From the NCBI GenBank assembly GCA_022559845.1, contig CM040126.1, positions 141,926,064 through 141,990,063 on the forward strand: a DNA stretch of 64,000 nt. Direction: 5' to 3'. The position numbers were made by a program, and so were the translations under genes. Numbering within the stretch: the first letter of the stretch is position 1; every line of letters starts with the position of its first letter. Below the pieces are notes generated by a model. The model saw only the letters and a program-made list of their open reading frames with translations, had not been told where the DNA came from and did not search any database. Of the stretch, positions 1 through 9,618 are shown one piece after another. This stretch comes from Amorphophallus konjac (taxonomy: Eukaryota > Streptophyta > Magnoliopsida > Alismatales > Araceae).

Positions 1-1864
1 GTTGTGGTTGCTGCTGCTGCTGCTGTTGTAACTGCTGCTGTGGCCTATGAGGAGGTCTCCTAGCCTTAAGAGCGGCGACGTATCGTCTCATTTCATCCCA
101 ATCTATTTGATGTTCATCATTCATATCGTGGATGTAATCTTTGAAATGGAAGCAGTAATCTACTGTGTGTCCTGGCTGCCTGTGGTAGACGCAGTATTTA
201 GAGGTATCAACATTTGGGGGCCACACGGGCCTTTCTCTGGGTAGGGCGAGTTGGTTTGATGCCATGAGGGTATTAAAAATGTCTGCTAAGGTTTCTGGCA
301 ATGGTGGATAGTAGGCTCTCTTGGGACCGAGCGGCCTCCTTTGTTGCTGTTGGGGACCATAGTTCCCCGGGGGTGGAACTTGGTTGTACTGAAGCGGTGG
401 TTGTTGTTGTTGAGGTTGTGGTTGTTGTTGCTGGGGTTGACGTAATGGAGGCATATTATCCTGGGGTGGATTATTTTGGGGTGGAGGACGAAGAGGGAAA
501 GGACCTGGTTGGAGGGGAAGTCGGGGCATTTGTGGAGGCCTTGGGTTGACCGCATAGTTGGCATTGTTGACCGCACCCACTTGCTCATTTGTCACGACCC
601 CTTCTGTGGCTCCGCCCGGGACACCAGCGCCTGTCTTTCTGACTACTTTGGGCTTCGACGACTCAAACATATTCATAATGGGGGAGTCTTTTAACTGGGT
701 TTGGATGTATCGGGCCCTTTCATAGAGTTCCTCCATTGTAGTAAGTTTATTCATGGCCAGGACGTGTCTGAACTGTGGGGTTGCATTAGACACAATCATC
801 TTCACTTGTTCGGGCTCAGAGAGGGTATCCCTTATTCATTCCGCCAGAGACCTCCATCTATCAGCATAGCGGACAAAATCCTCGTCGGGCTTCATCTTTT
901 CGGCCACTAGGTCGGTAATGGAGAGTGAGGGACCGACCCTATCCCTATATTTCTGCAAGAACCTTCTCTGGACTATTTCAAAATTCTCGGCCTCGCGGGG
1001 CTCCAAAGAATAGAACCACTCAAGCGCGGGACCATCCAATGATCTCCGAAAGAGGTATGCCAGGGACCTCTGATCGTTTTGCCAATAGGAGGATTCATAC
1101 ATGAAATCCTTGAGGTGAATGAAGGGGTTGCCGGTACCATTGTATCTGCGGTACGTGGGCATTTCGGAGGGAGGAAGATGAATGACGGGAAGGATTGGCA
1201 AAGCAACCTCCGGGGTGGCTTTCACGTCCACCATTCTTCTCAGATTTTGAAACTGCTCGTCCATGCGATTGAACCTATTGAGGAGCGATTGGGCGAGCTC
1301 CTCTGGAGGTGAAGGTGGCACTTGCCACTGGGGGAGGAACTGTCTCCCAGAGACTTGAGGGGGGAACCCGGAATGAGAGGGAGCTGTCGGACCGCCGACA
1401 GTTGGCTCCGGTTGAAGCGGTATCTGGGGAACAACGGGAGTTTGAGATTGTGACGGGAACTGGAATGAGGGTGGTTGTTGGCTCGCTTGTCCTTGAAGCG
1501 AGGGAGACTGGATGGCTTGCGCCAATGAAGGAGATGGAATGGCCTGCCCGGACTCTTGGAGAGGTGCGATGGCCGGAGTTGATTCCTGGGGTGTGGGGGA
1601 AACAGATTTCCCCTTTAGAATGGCCTGGAAGGCCCAGAGCTGTTCAGAGGTAAGCTCCGTGTTGGCGAGGACGCCCAGTAAGGAAGAGATATCCTGTGGT
1701 GGGGACGTGTCCCCGGCAATAACCTGCACCTCATGCGAGGGCTCATGAGAAGGACCCGAGTCCATAGCATAGACTCGCGGGTCAGCTGACAAACCACGAC
1801 TAGGGTGGTTCTCCTCAAAAGACTCGTGAGCCATGCTCACAGTTTTCCCAGAACGCAAAAACAT
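1..1864 (-). pseudogene. Gag of Gypsy (Tat-type) element A, partial, one stop
   Basis: Capsid (Gag) region of a Ty3/Gypsy retrotransposon, the protein that would form the virus-like particle. The start near 1864 opens a proline- and glutamine-rich N-terminal half (about residues 60-190). A retrotransposon-gag core follows, recognised by EWFYSL, LVAEKMKPDEDF and YADRW. An in-frame TGA at 836-838 interrupts it; beyond the stop the same frame runs open to the left edge, through DSPI, YYPPLPETL and a Cys/His segment (KYCVYHRQPGH), and ends in a glutamine tract encoded by CAG/CAA repeats at 1-45. Element C Gag (26538-28331) matches across the stop, so only one codon is damaged. Pol would lie to the left, outside the window. 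Family known; the stop seen directly. Confidence 0.85.
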
Positions 1865-2439
1865 ACACTAGCAAGCAGGTAGCAGAGATTATCAAACAAG
1901 TTGATGCCTTTACGCCTTTTTTTGTGTTTTGATTTTGATGATTTTTTTTTTGTGTTTTTAGCGAGATCCGAAGTTCACACAAAATAGGGACCCTAGTTTA
2001 TTTTGTTTCACCGCCGTGTCAGCTAGGGTCTCTCGTCTCACCACGAATGAAATGGCTAACTCCGGGGAACTTCAATGGTACAACCAGCCCAGTGAACGAA
2101 GAGGAGATTCTTCGATGTCGGGGACTTACGGAGGTCCCAGTGTAAGAGATTCTAGTCCGTTGAGAGAAATTCCCAAACGGAGAGTCCTTCCTTCACCGGG
2201 AAAGGGTGATCCTCAAAAAAATGAAAAAAAGGATAGGAAAGAGGGATGGATGCATGTAATGAAATGCTGACAGAGATATGGAGTGGGAAAACAACAGAAA
2301 TAACAGACATATAATAAACAAACAACCAATCAAAACTGACAGTGCTGCCGTGAGCACAACGGGGGCGCGCGCGGGCGCCAAGGTGGAGAGGCACGGATGG
2401 TGCAGAACTTGCAAGGGTAGCCGAAAGGAAGCAGTAGTG
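1865..2439 (-). other. Untranslated leader of element A
   Basis: Non-coding leader between the primer site and gag. It contains a block at 2077-2090 (GGTACAACCAGCCC) and a neighbouring block near 2124-2138 (ACTTACGGAGGTCCC) that recur, in the same order, in the leader of element C at 28715-28728 and about 28760. Conservation between two diverged elements suggests a functional RNA signal such as packaging or dimerisation; that role is inference. Open frames on either strand here are low complexity and unconvincing. Confidence 0.5.
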
Positions 2440-2456
2440 CCCCACCGTGATCGCCA
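2440..2456 (-). other. Putative primer binding site of element A
   Basis: On the minus strand this reads TGGCGATCACGGTGGGG, starting three bases after the proposed inner LTR edge. It begins with TGG as tRNA primer sites do, and nearly the same sequence sits beside the LTR of element C (29381-29395). I cannot name the tRNA from memory. Confidence 0.45.
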
Positions 2457-2639
2457 ATCTGTGAGCGACGTCACGCGGTTCGGGGAAGAGCGGAGAAGAC
2501 GCGGAGCGCGCGGGCTCCTCTTTTTTTGGTGTTTGTTTGCTGCAACACAGAAATAAGGGAAGAGAGAGAAGGGGCCACCACGGGAGATTGCTCCGGCGGG
2601 GCGAGCGGGACAAGTGTGATATAGCAAGATATGGGGGTT

Positions 2640-3018
2640 AAACGGCCATAGAGGGAAGTGACTCGCCGCGGCCTCGGGGGGGACGGGAATGGTGCAGAAA
2701 TTAAATAACAAGAATTGAAACGGCCATTGGGGAAGTGACTCGCCGCGGCCTCGAGAATATGAGCAGATAATAAGATGACAGAATATAAAGAGAATACAAA
2801 GAGCGGGAATTCAAACGGCCATTGGGGAAGTGACTCGCTGCGGCCTCGAGAACATAAACAGATAAGAATATAACGTATAAGAATGTGAATTTAAACGGCC
2901 ATTGGGGAAGTGACTCGCCGCGGCCTCAAGAATATGAGCAGAATATAACAAAATATAAAGAGAATATAAGAACGGAAATTTAAACGGCCATTGGGGAAGT
3001 GACTCGCCGCGGCCTCGA
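2640..3018 (-). repeat. Five-copy imperfect tandem repeat in R/U5 of A
   Basis: Five copies of a conserved core of about 37 bp, beginning AAACGGCCATTGGGGAAGTG and ending GCCGCGGCCTC, start at 2640, 2718, 2813, 2893 and 2982. Cores are joined by AT-rich, poorly conserved linkers, giving periods of 77-95 bp. The cores are G+C rich and contain GCCGCGGC. They sit downstream of the minus-strand TATA box, so they would be in the transcript. Confidence 0.85.
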
Positions 3019-3647
3019 AAACAAGATGCGATCGCCAGGGGCCGAAAGACCCCAAAATAAGAAAGTGATCGCGCCTACCTCAAGAGCGGGAGATGGCGGG
3101 TTGCTTCTTCCTCTCCCTCCGGCCAGTCGACGGAGAGGGCTTTCCTCGGCTACCCTTGCAGAACAACGACAAACAAATGACAAGTGGATTAGAAAGATGG
3201 AGGTGTAGTATTCAAATCCTTGCGATAAAAATAACGAAATGATGGAAAGACACACACCTGGTTGGTGTTATCTTTTAAACCCCTCTCGGACTCGAGTAGG
3301 AGGAAAATGAGATGATGGATGTAAGAAGTGTATAAGAAAAGGCGCCCTTATGAAGGGGGATAGGGGATGCAAGATGATGAATGCAAAAGAAGTACGAAGA
3401 AAAGGAAAGAATTGGCTTATTGGATGTGCCGATGGTGAAATCCGGCGGAGCTCCGGCAGCGTGGGGACGACGTGGAAGCGCGGTGGATGAAGATGACCTT
3501 CCTCTCGCGAGCGTGAGCACCCGAGAAGCCGGCAGAACCTCCACCTACAAAAGAACCCACGGGTTAGAAAATGACTCCGTAGCCTCTGGGCTCCGGCAGC
3601 CTATCGGATCACTTCGAAGCTCTTCCAGGACTGAGGGGGTGGGCCTC

Positions 3648-3655
3648 TATTTATA
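3648..3655 (-). promoter_or_regulatory. TATA box of element A LTR
   Basis: TATAAATA on the minus strand, in the context CTCTATAAATAGAGG, which is itself a small palindrome. It lies between the palindrome array (U3) and the repeat block (R/U5) and directs transcription toward gag. Seen in sequence; promoter use inferred. Confidence 0.6.
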
Positions 3656-3668
3656 GAGCTACGGAGGG

Positions 3669-4312
3669 TGGAGGCGTCCAGGACCCTGGACACCTCCATC
3701 AGGGCAGAATTAATATTTTATTCTATTTTTATATATTTTTTTGGAATACTTTTGTGGAGGCATCCAGGGTCCCGGACGCCTCCAACTGGTCCACCGAAAA
3801 TCGACGACGGCCGCATGCGGTTTGGCACAACGCGTGCTTTTGTGAGCGGCGCCTCGTGATTCAGAATTGGGCGCGTCCAGGGGCCTGGACGTCTTCAAAA
3901 TTTGGATTTTTTCACACACGACAAACCGTCGTTCGGTGGCCGGCGCCCGTGAGAGAGTTGATGGAGGCGTCCAGGGGCCTAGACGCCTCCAAAAATATGT
4001 TATTTTTTATTTTGATTTTGTCTTTTATGCCAAGGCTGGCATTTTAATTTTTTATATTTGTTTTTTATGGAGGCGTCTAGGGGCCTGGACGCCTCCATTA
4101 ATATATATATATTTATTTATTTTTTGTTTTTTTTTATGCCAACTGGCATTTTACACACATTTTTTTATTTTTGTTTTTATGGAGGCGTCCAGGGGCCTGG
4201 ACGCTTCCATTAAAATATATATTTTTTATATTTTTTCATTTGGTTTTGGGCCCTGAGAAAAGAATAAAATAAAAGAAAAGAATGGGGGCGTCCAGGGGCC
4301 TGGACGCCCCCA
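3669..4312. repeat. Array of seven 30-bp palindromes in U3 of A
   Basis: Seven copies of a 30-bp near-perfect palindrome, consensus TGGAGGCGTCCAGG-GG-CCTGGACGCCTCCA, at 3669-3698, 3755-3784, 3869-3897, 3962-3991, 4068-4097, 4180-4209 and 4283-4312. Starts are 86-114 bp apart (mean about 102). Spacers are A/T-rich and unrelated except for a second palindrome, ATGCCA...TGGCAT, at about 4027-4042 and 4136-4149. The array lies upstream of the minus-strand TATA box. Confidence 0.9.
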
Positions 4313-4664
4313 TTAAGACCCACCCGGGTCCTAGTCAGCGGCCGCCCGGCAGACATCCTTCTTAGTTCCGGAACCTCCTGATGCGTTCGACTGGTGTTGA
4401 TTCCGAATGCCGAAAAATGTAGAAGAAGACCCAAGAAAAGGAAGCACTCGAGTGATTCAAAATGCGTAAGCCGTTGCGGGGCGTTGTATAGTAATATGAG
4501 ACTTTCTCAGGAGACGTCAAGAATGGCATGTCTACAGTTATGCTCTCAAAATCATGAATGACAAGGTAAGAATTTACTTTTTAATGCAATTAATGTTTTA
4601 ATTTATTGGGTTGCATGCTTAGAACATTAGGATTGGTTTAGAAACCTTTTTATCATGTTCCTAG

Positions 4665-4855
4665 GTCAGTGGGTCGACCCCCCATCCTCAATGGGTCGTC
4701 CCCTGGGCTAAACAAGGTGTTTTCAGCACCCTGTCTGAAAGTGGGTCGACCCCCCTCACAAAGTGGGTCGACCCCCCTGTAAAATATGCTAAAAAATATC
4801 TTCTGGGAGTAGATGGGTCGACCCCCCTCTAAAAGTTGGTCGACCCCCCCTGTTT
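4665..4855. repeat. GGTCGACC array in U3 of X
   Basis: Five copies of GGTCGACCCCC, most preceded by GTG or ATG, plus a degenerate GGGTCGTCCCC, spread over 190 bp upstream of the TATA box. GGGTCGACCC is a perfect 10-bp palindrome. Confidence 0.85.
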
Positions 4856-5022
4856 CGCAGGTCCGCGCGGCTTTTTCGTAAATTGCCGAAACCCATCCAA
4901 ATGACCTCCGATTGGGCTGAAATTTTAAACTAATACCCCTGAGTTACTAGTGAGCATATTAGGGTGGATTTGTTAGGGTTTTGCAAGGGCAATATGGTCC
5001 TTTCATCATTCTATCATGGGGC

Positions 5023-5032
5023 TATATATAAG
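5023..5032 (+). promoter_or_regulatory. TATA box of X LTR
   Basis: TATATATAAG in an otherwise mixed-composition stretch about 165 bp after the GGTCGACC array, so transcription would start near 5055 and include the stem-loop chain. Confidence 0.55.
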
Positions 5033-5417
5033 TTGCGAATTTGGAAGAAATAGGAGATGATGCTCTAATTTCTCTATCTGTTCTTGCAGGGAAAGAAGGG
5101 AAAGGGCGGCCAGAGCTGAGGAGAGGTTGAATAGAGCAAGGATTCAAGATCTACATCCATTCTCAAGCTTTTAATGCTAGATCCGTGATCGGTTCTTCAA
5201 GGAGAAAGCACCGGTGGCTCGATTTACCTCGAGTCTCTTCTTCCTCTCGTGTGGAACCAACAAAGCATCTTCTATCGGCCTCCAACCTAAGAGAAGACAT
5301 TGTTGATCTTGTTTCTCTTGATGATTCATCTCTATTTGTTCATTTCAACATAGATAGATGGTTGAGGGTTTATTGTATATCTTTTCTCTTCATTAAACTA
5401 AGAACATTTATGTGTGG

Positions 5418-5728
5418 GCGGAGTTGTATCTCCGCATGTGTGGGTTTATTGTGAGGAAATGCTCCCCGTGTGTTGTTGTGTTTTGATGGAGCGGTGACTC
5501 CGTGTGGATTTAGTGTCCGGGGCGTGTTCCCCGATTTTGTGTGTGGGTGTGTGTGCTGCAGTGGCAGCTTGTTGGGGGATTTTCCCCGTGTGTGGATATT
5601 GCTGCGGAAGCAGCGTGTGTGTGTGTGGTTGGGGTTCATCCCCGTGTTGCTACTTCGGTAGCGTGTAGTGAAGCCTCACCCGGTTGGGTGAGGGGTGGAC
5701 GTAGGGAGCCCTTGTGGTCCCGAACCAC
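5418..5728 (+). repeat. Chain of stem-loops in the X leader
   Basis: About ten short perfect inverted repeats in 310 bp, separated by GT-rich linkers. Examples: GCGGAG/CTCCGC 5418-5435, GGAG/CTCC 5488-5501, CGGGG/CCCCG 5518-5533, GCTGC/GCAGC 5555-5568, GGGG/CCCC 5575-5587, GCTGC-GGAA-GCAGC 5601-5614, GGGG/CCCC 5631-5643, GCTAC-TTCG-GTAGC 5649-5662, CCTCACCC/GGGTGAGG 5674-5693, GTGGT/ACCAC 5714-5728. Loops are three to six bases; one is a cUUCGg tetraloop and one a GNRA tetraloop. No large open frame explains them. Confidence 0.85.
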
Positions 5729-6065
5729 CTAAAAATCTCCGTGTCCTTTGTGATTGCCTGTGTGTTTGTCCCTTTCTTCTATCTCGCTTCACAGGTTAGT
5801 TTAATAGATTTTTACTCACTACACCACTGCACACTGCTACTTCTGTTATTCGTACTAGGCATAATTTTCTCTAACATTTGCATTGTTATTACGAGTGAGA
5901 TCGAAAAGATTGAGAGAACCTATTAAATCTCATATGTGTTTAGGCTAATCAAACAGTTGTTTTTAATTCCACCGTGGTCAGTTAAGAGAATTTTTTAAAT
6001 CCGCCATCTAGGTCAAGGGGACAATTCAACCCCCCTTCTTGTCCGCCATCTAGTCTGGGCCAACA

Positions 6066-7144
6066 AGTTCTTCATCCTTCCTCAACACATTGAAGGTAAA
6101 TCTGAAGCCAATATACCCCCATTCAAGTGAAGAAGCAAGCATCCAACCAGAAGAGATCGAAGGAGAGCCCATCAACCAAGGAGTCTATCAATGGAAGCAG
6201 AAGAAGGCTGCTACAAAGAAGAAAGAATCTCTTCATCCATCTGAAGGTATGCAAGCTCCATTTTGAACCCAACAACCTCAAAGGAAGAGAAGAAGCAAGC
6301 AAGGATCAAGGAGATCAAGGAATTTGTGCAAGCAAGAAGGAACTGTTACTGTAGTAATGAATAGTGATCCGTGGATCAACTCTTCATCCAAGAGCTAAAG
6401 ATTCAAGACCCATCTGAAGCCATCAACTTCCAATAAATTGAAGAAGCAAGCATCTTTCAAAGATCATCAACATACATTCAGGGGGAGCCAAATCAGGGGA
6501 TTTCTAAACTGTGCCTTATTGTGTTTCAAGCTCATATTCGTGTGTTGTACAAACTGCAAAAACTTGTGTGTGTGTCGATCGTTCTAGATCCGTGTTTGTG
6601 TATGGTGGTCGTATTTGATTCGTATGTGCATAGGTCTTCCTAGATCTGCGTGTGCGTGTGTTTTTATTGAGATCATAGTATTTGTGTGTGGAGTGCTGCA
6701 CTTGTCGCAGCGTGTGTGTGTTTTGTTGATCCGCTTGTTGGATCATGTTGGATACCTCATCTCCGTGTGTGTGTGTGTGTAGGGGTGCATCCCTGTGTGT
6801 GTGTGGGCAGACATCATTCTGCGTGTGTGATTGGAGCGTCATCTCCATTTGGGGATTTATCCCTGAGTGAAGCCTCACCGGGTTTTGTGAGGGGTGGACA
6901 TAGGATTACCGTCGTTGCATCCGAACCACCTTAAAAACCGTTGTGCATTGTGTGTTATTTGTGTGGTTTGATTGTATTCGTTTTATGGTCATGTGGGAAC
7001 GGTGAGTTTGAGAGAATTGGTTAAATAGTTTTCATATTACTAATTAATGTTTATCATATATTTTGTAAAAAACTAAAAATTTCTTTAAAATTTATAAACA
7101 CCCAATTCACCCCCCTCTTGGGTGTCATTGATAGCGGGACTTCA
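6066..7144 (+). mobile_element. Partial 5' LTR of Copia element B
   Basis: Matches 34860-35940, the last half of the full 3' LTR, along its length (1079 against 1081 bp) and ends in the same GCGGGACTTCA directly before the primer site. The first 1.1 kb of this LTR is absent, consistent with the insertion of X (and A within X). It includes the GT-rich stem-loop chain (about 6728-6890). Confidence 0.9.
6728..6890 (+). repeat. Stem-loop chain in the B 5' LTR
   Basis: Inverted repeats with GT linkers, homologous to those at 35372-35688. Clear ones are GATCC/GGATC at 6728-6744, GCAGA/TCTGC at 6807-6822, GGAG/CTCC near 6833-6846 and CCTCAC/GTGAGG near 6873-6892. The pair at 6811 and 6818 is A-T where the 3' LTR has G-C. 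Confidence 0.75.
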
Positions 7145-7146
7145 AT

Positions 7147-7158
7147 TGGTATCAGAGC
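7147..7158 (+). other. Primer binding site of B (tRNA-iMet)
   Basis: TGGTATCAGAGC, the classical plant Copia primer site complementary to the 3' end of initiator methionine tRNA, two bases after the LTR end at 7144. It fixes the strand and the LTR edge. Confidence 0.95.
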
Positions 7159-7206
7159 CAAGGCTCTAATTTTTATAGATCTAACGATCTAGAGTGATCC
7201 GGATCA

Positions 7207-8766
7207 ATGACTACCATTATGTATACTTTGAATTCTCCACCGGTGTTTGATGGTTGTAATTTCGATTTGTGGTTAGGTAGAATGTGCAGTCTTGTCAACT
7301 CATATGACCCTAAGCTATGGAAGCTTGTTTCATATGGTCCTTATGAGTTGCCTAAGGATAAAAATGTCTGGACTGAAAATCAAAAGCTTCAACATGATCA
7401 AAATTATTTGGTGTTAAAGTTACTAACTACTGTAGTTCATTCTAATTATTTCCCATTTGTCTCCCATTGTAGATCTGCGAAGGACATCTTGGATGGATTA
7501 ACCAAAATCCGGGAAGAGCATGGAGACCAATATCTTGTGGCAGGCACGAGTGAACAAGGGAGTGATCAGCCAAGTAGATCAAGCTCAAAGGTAAATTCTG
7601 ATTTTGATAATGAAGATGAATTTAGCTATGAAGATTTGTTGATTGCATATGATGATCTTGATGATAAATACAAGAAGGTAAAATCTAAAAATAAAAAATT
7701 AAAAAAAAATGCCGAACAAAATAATTGTAATTCCTTATGTAAAAATAGCTCACATTTAGAGAAAATGATTAAGGCTCATGTGTTCGACATTGAATTTCAT
7801 AAAGATCAAATCAACTCCTTAAGAAATGAGAATAAAGATTTGAAGGGGAAGCTAAATTTAATGGCCGATGATCAAACCTTGATAAATGAACTGATTCATG
7901 ATGAAAAGTTTGTTAAAGAAAATGAGAAACTGAAGGAATTGAATAAAGCCATTTCTGAAAGATTGTTGAGTCTTGAAAAAGGGAAATATGTGGTTGTTAG
8001 AGAATGTGAAAATGTGGATGAACTTAGGCAAGAAGTAGAATGTCTTAAGACTACCAATGCCATGTTGAATCTTAGTCTTTCCACGTGTGAAGAAGAACTT
8101 GCCAATTCTGAATTGCAAATTTCATCTCTTCAATCTGAAATTCTTGACTTGAATGATTCGCTGTCTAGATTTGTAAATGGTCAAGAAAAGTTGAACAAAT
8201 TACTTGGGATGAAAGTGAATTTTCAAAGGGAATGGCTGGGCTATAATCCTGTGAACAAAAAGAAGTTTGAAAATAAAGTTTATACATCCTTTGTGCACAA
8301 TTCAAACATAGCCAGCACATCAAATGAGAATCTGAAAAAGGAAAACTATGTTGCACACACACATAGATCCATAAAGAAAATCAATTTACATCAAAAATCT
8401 AAAAATGCTGCTAGTACACCCATGTATGTTAAACATTCTTCTGTCACACACACACAACCACTTAGAAAGAAGCTCTCATGTTTTTACTGTGGTAAATCTG
8501 GACATGCCATGCATGATTGTTTCATTATGAAGAATGATGATTTGAGAGCATGCAAGAAAATGAATTATTTCAAAAATACGAAAAAGGTTTCATTTGGGAG
8601 AAATGGATTTAAAAATTCTTATGTTCATGCTAAAAGACCACATGGGAAAATGGCTTCTGTGCGTTATTTCTATTGTAGTGAATCTAGGCATACTAAGCAT
8701 GATTGTGAGTTGATGCATGGTTGTCCTTTGATGAAAAAAGATAATTTGAATACTGTCAAAAAGTGA
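7207..8766 (+). CDS. Gag-like protein of Copia element B, internally deleted
   Basis: Gag protein of a Ty1/Copia element, the nucleocapsid precursor. The ATG at 7207 is the first after the primer site. Residues 1-110 resemble the N-terminal Gag domain (FDGCNFDLWLGRM, AKDILDGL), but the central UBN2-type region is cut short after about residue 100. A long Lys/Glu-rich coiled coil fills about residues 130-340. A zinc knuckle, C-X2-C-X4-H-X4-C, lies at 8479-8520. A second knuckle at 8665-8706 has lost its first cysteine (TGT to TAT). The frame is open for 519 codons, unusual in this decayed element. It could still be translated; function as Gag is doubtful without the central domain. Confidence 0.8.
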   Translation: MTTIMYTLNSPPVFDGCNFDLWLGRMCSLVNSYDPKLWKLVSYGPYELPKDKNVWTENQKLQHDQNYLVLKLLTTVVHSNYFPFVSHCRSAKDILDGLTKIREEHGDQYLVAGTSEQGSDQPSRSSSKVNSDFDNEDEFSYEDLLIAYDDLDDKYKKVKSKNKKLKKNAEQNNCNSLCKNSSHLEKMIKAHVFDIEFHKDQINSLRNENKDLKGKLNLMADDQTLINELIHDEKFVKENEKLKELNKAISERLLSLEKGKYVVVRECENVDELRQEVECLKTTNAMLNLSLSTCEEELANSELQISSLQSEILDLNDSLSRFVNGQEKLNKLLGMKVNFQREWLGYNPVNKKKFENKVYTSFVHNSNIASTSNENLKKENYVAHTHRSIKKINLHQKSKNAASTPMYVKHSSVTHTQPLRKKLSCFYCGKSGHAMHDCFIMKNDDLRACKKMNYFKNTKKVSFGRNGFKNSYVHAKRPHGKMASVRYFYCSESRHTKHDCELMHGCPLMKKDNLNTVKK

Positions 8767-9618
8767 AAACCATGTTTAAATGTTGCTGCTAACCCATAAG
8801 GATCCAAAATGATTTGGGTACCTAAGAATGGGAAATGAGAAATATATTTTGTAGGTGTGCCTTGGGAATGTAAAGCATGAAATCTATTTTCATCAAGAAG
8901 GTAAGGCACACGGGTCAAGTGGCATAAGTCAAGTTGGAAGAAAAATCAAAAATTGAACTTGAAGATCAGGTGATATCCCTCCTACCTTCTGTAGAGATTG
9001 TGTCATATTTTAACTTATTTTGTGTCATATAGTCATGTAATCTTGCATATGTCTATACATGTATTTCATTCATAGTTTTTTGCATATTTATGCATATATC
9101 ACTTGTCATATAGCATCTTCGTGTAAAGAAAAGCTCGAAGATTCATCAAAGCATGATTTCAGTACATATATTGAGTTTGCATACACTTTCATACTCTATC
9201 ATGCAAAAGTTGAACATTGTGAATTCATGTCATAATGCATAGCAATCCTCCTACCATCATCATCCATGATTATATAGTATATCAAATGGTGACATGTGGA
9301 AGGGCAGGTTAAGCCTGTCTGAAAACTATCACTACGCGTAAGGTGATATTCGGATCTAAGTTCTCCGCCTGGTACTATGAGTCATTTACTTTTAATGCTG
9401 CATATGGCATTGGATTGATACTGAACATCTTGCATTCATGCATACACTAAGGGAGAACAACCACATTCGTCATATGGGCTTAATGTTTAGGTTCACATAT
9501 GAGTCATGCATTACATCTAGAGTGTCTAGGGGATGTTGGTTGTTAAATTTTTTTTTCATGTCATTATTAATAAATTTGAATCAAAATTGACAAATCAAAT
9601 CTTTCTGTCTTTGGATGC
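8767..9618 (+). pseudogene. Gag-pol junction relic of B and non-coding remainder
   Basis: Just after the gag stop, codons near 8806-8835 spell MIWVPKNGK, the conserved Copia motif before the protease, followed by a short match to CLGN. The usual protease and integrase are missing. From about 9000 to 9600 no coding signal is visible. A segment at 9276-9400 (TATATCAAATGG, then CTCCGCCT-GTAC) has a diverged relative at 31440-31545 in the other half of B. Confidence 0.55.

Larger units (their letters stand above)
2460..4536 (-). mobile_element. 5' LTR of element A
   Basis: Proposed LTR of about 2.08 kb, read from TGTGAG (2460) to TCTACA (4536), i.e. TG...CA ends. Supports: a primer-site-like sequence just inside, a TATA box on the minus strand at 3648-3655 pointing toward gag, a repeat block in the transcribed part (2640-3018), a palindrome array in U3, and a right flank that looks like the inside of a Copia LTR. 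The partner LTR and target duplication lie outside the window, so the edges are inferred. Confidence 0.5.
4537..6065 (+). mobile_element. LTR of Copia element X, apparently solo
   Basis: A Copia-type LTR of about 1.53 kb. Its first bases (GTTATGCTCTCAAAATCATG) resemble the start of the B LTR after TGTTGA, so element A seems to have inserted six bases into it. It has GGTCGACC repeats (4665-4855), a TATA box (5023-5032), a GT-rich stem-loop leader (5418-5728) and the terminal TTCAACCCCCCTTCTTG...CCAACA typical of such LTRs. It ends at 6065, exactly where the B LTR resumes at AGTTCTTCATCC. No internal region follows, so a solo LTR nested in B is the simplest reading. Confidence 0.6.

Noticed and set aside
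2152..2711. Overlapping minus-strand frames of 153 and 172 codons, partly Ser/Leu/Phe-rich
   Set aside because: They cross the primer site and LTR edge of A, have no known motif and reflect base composition.
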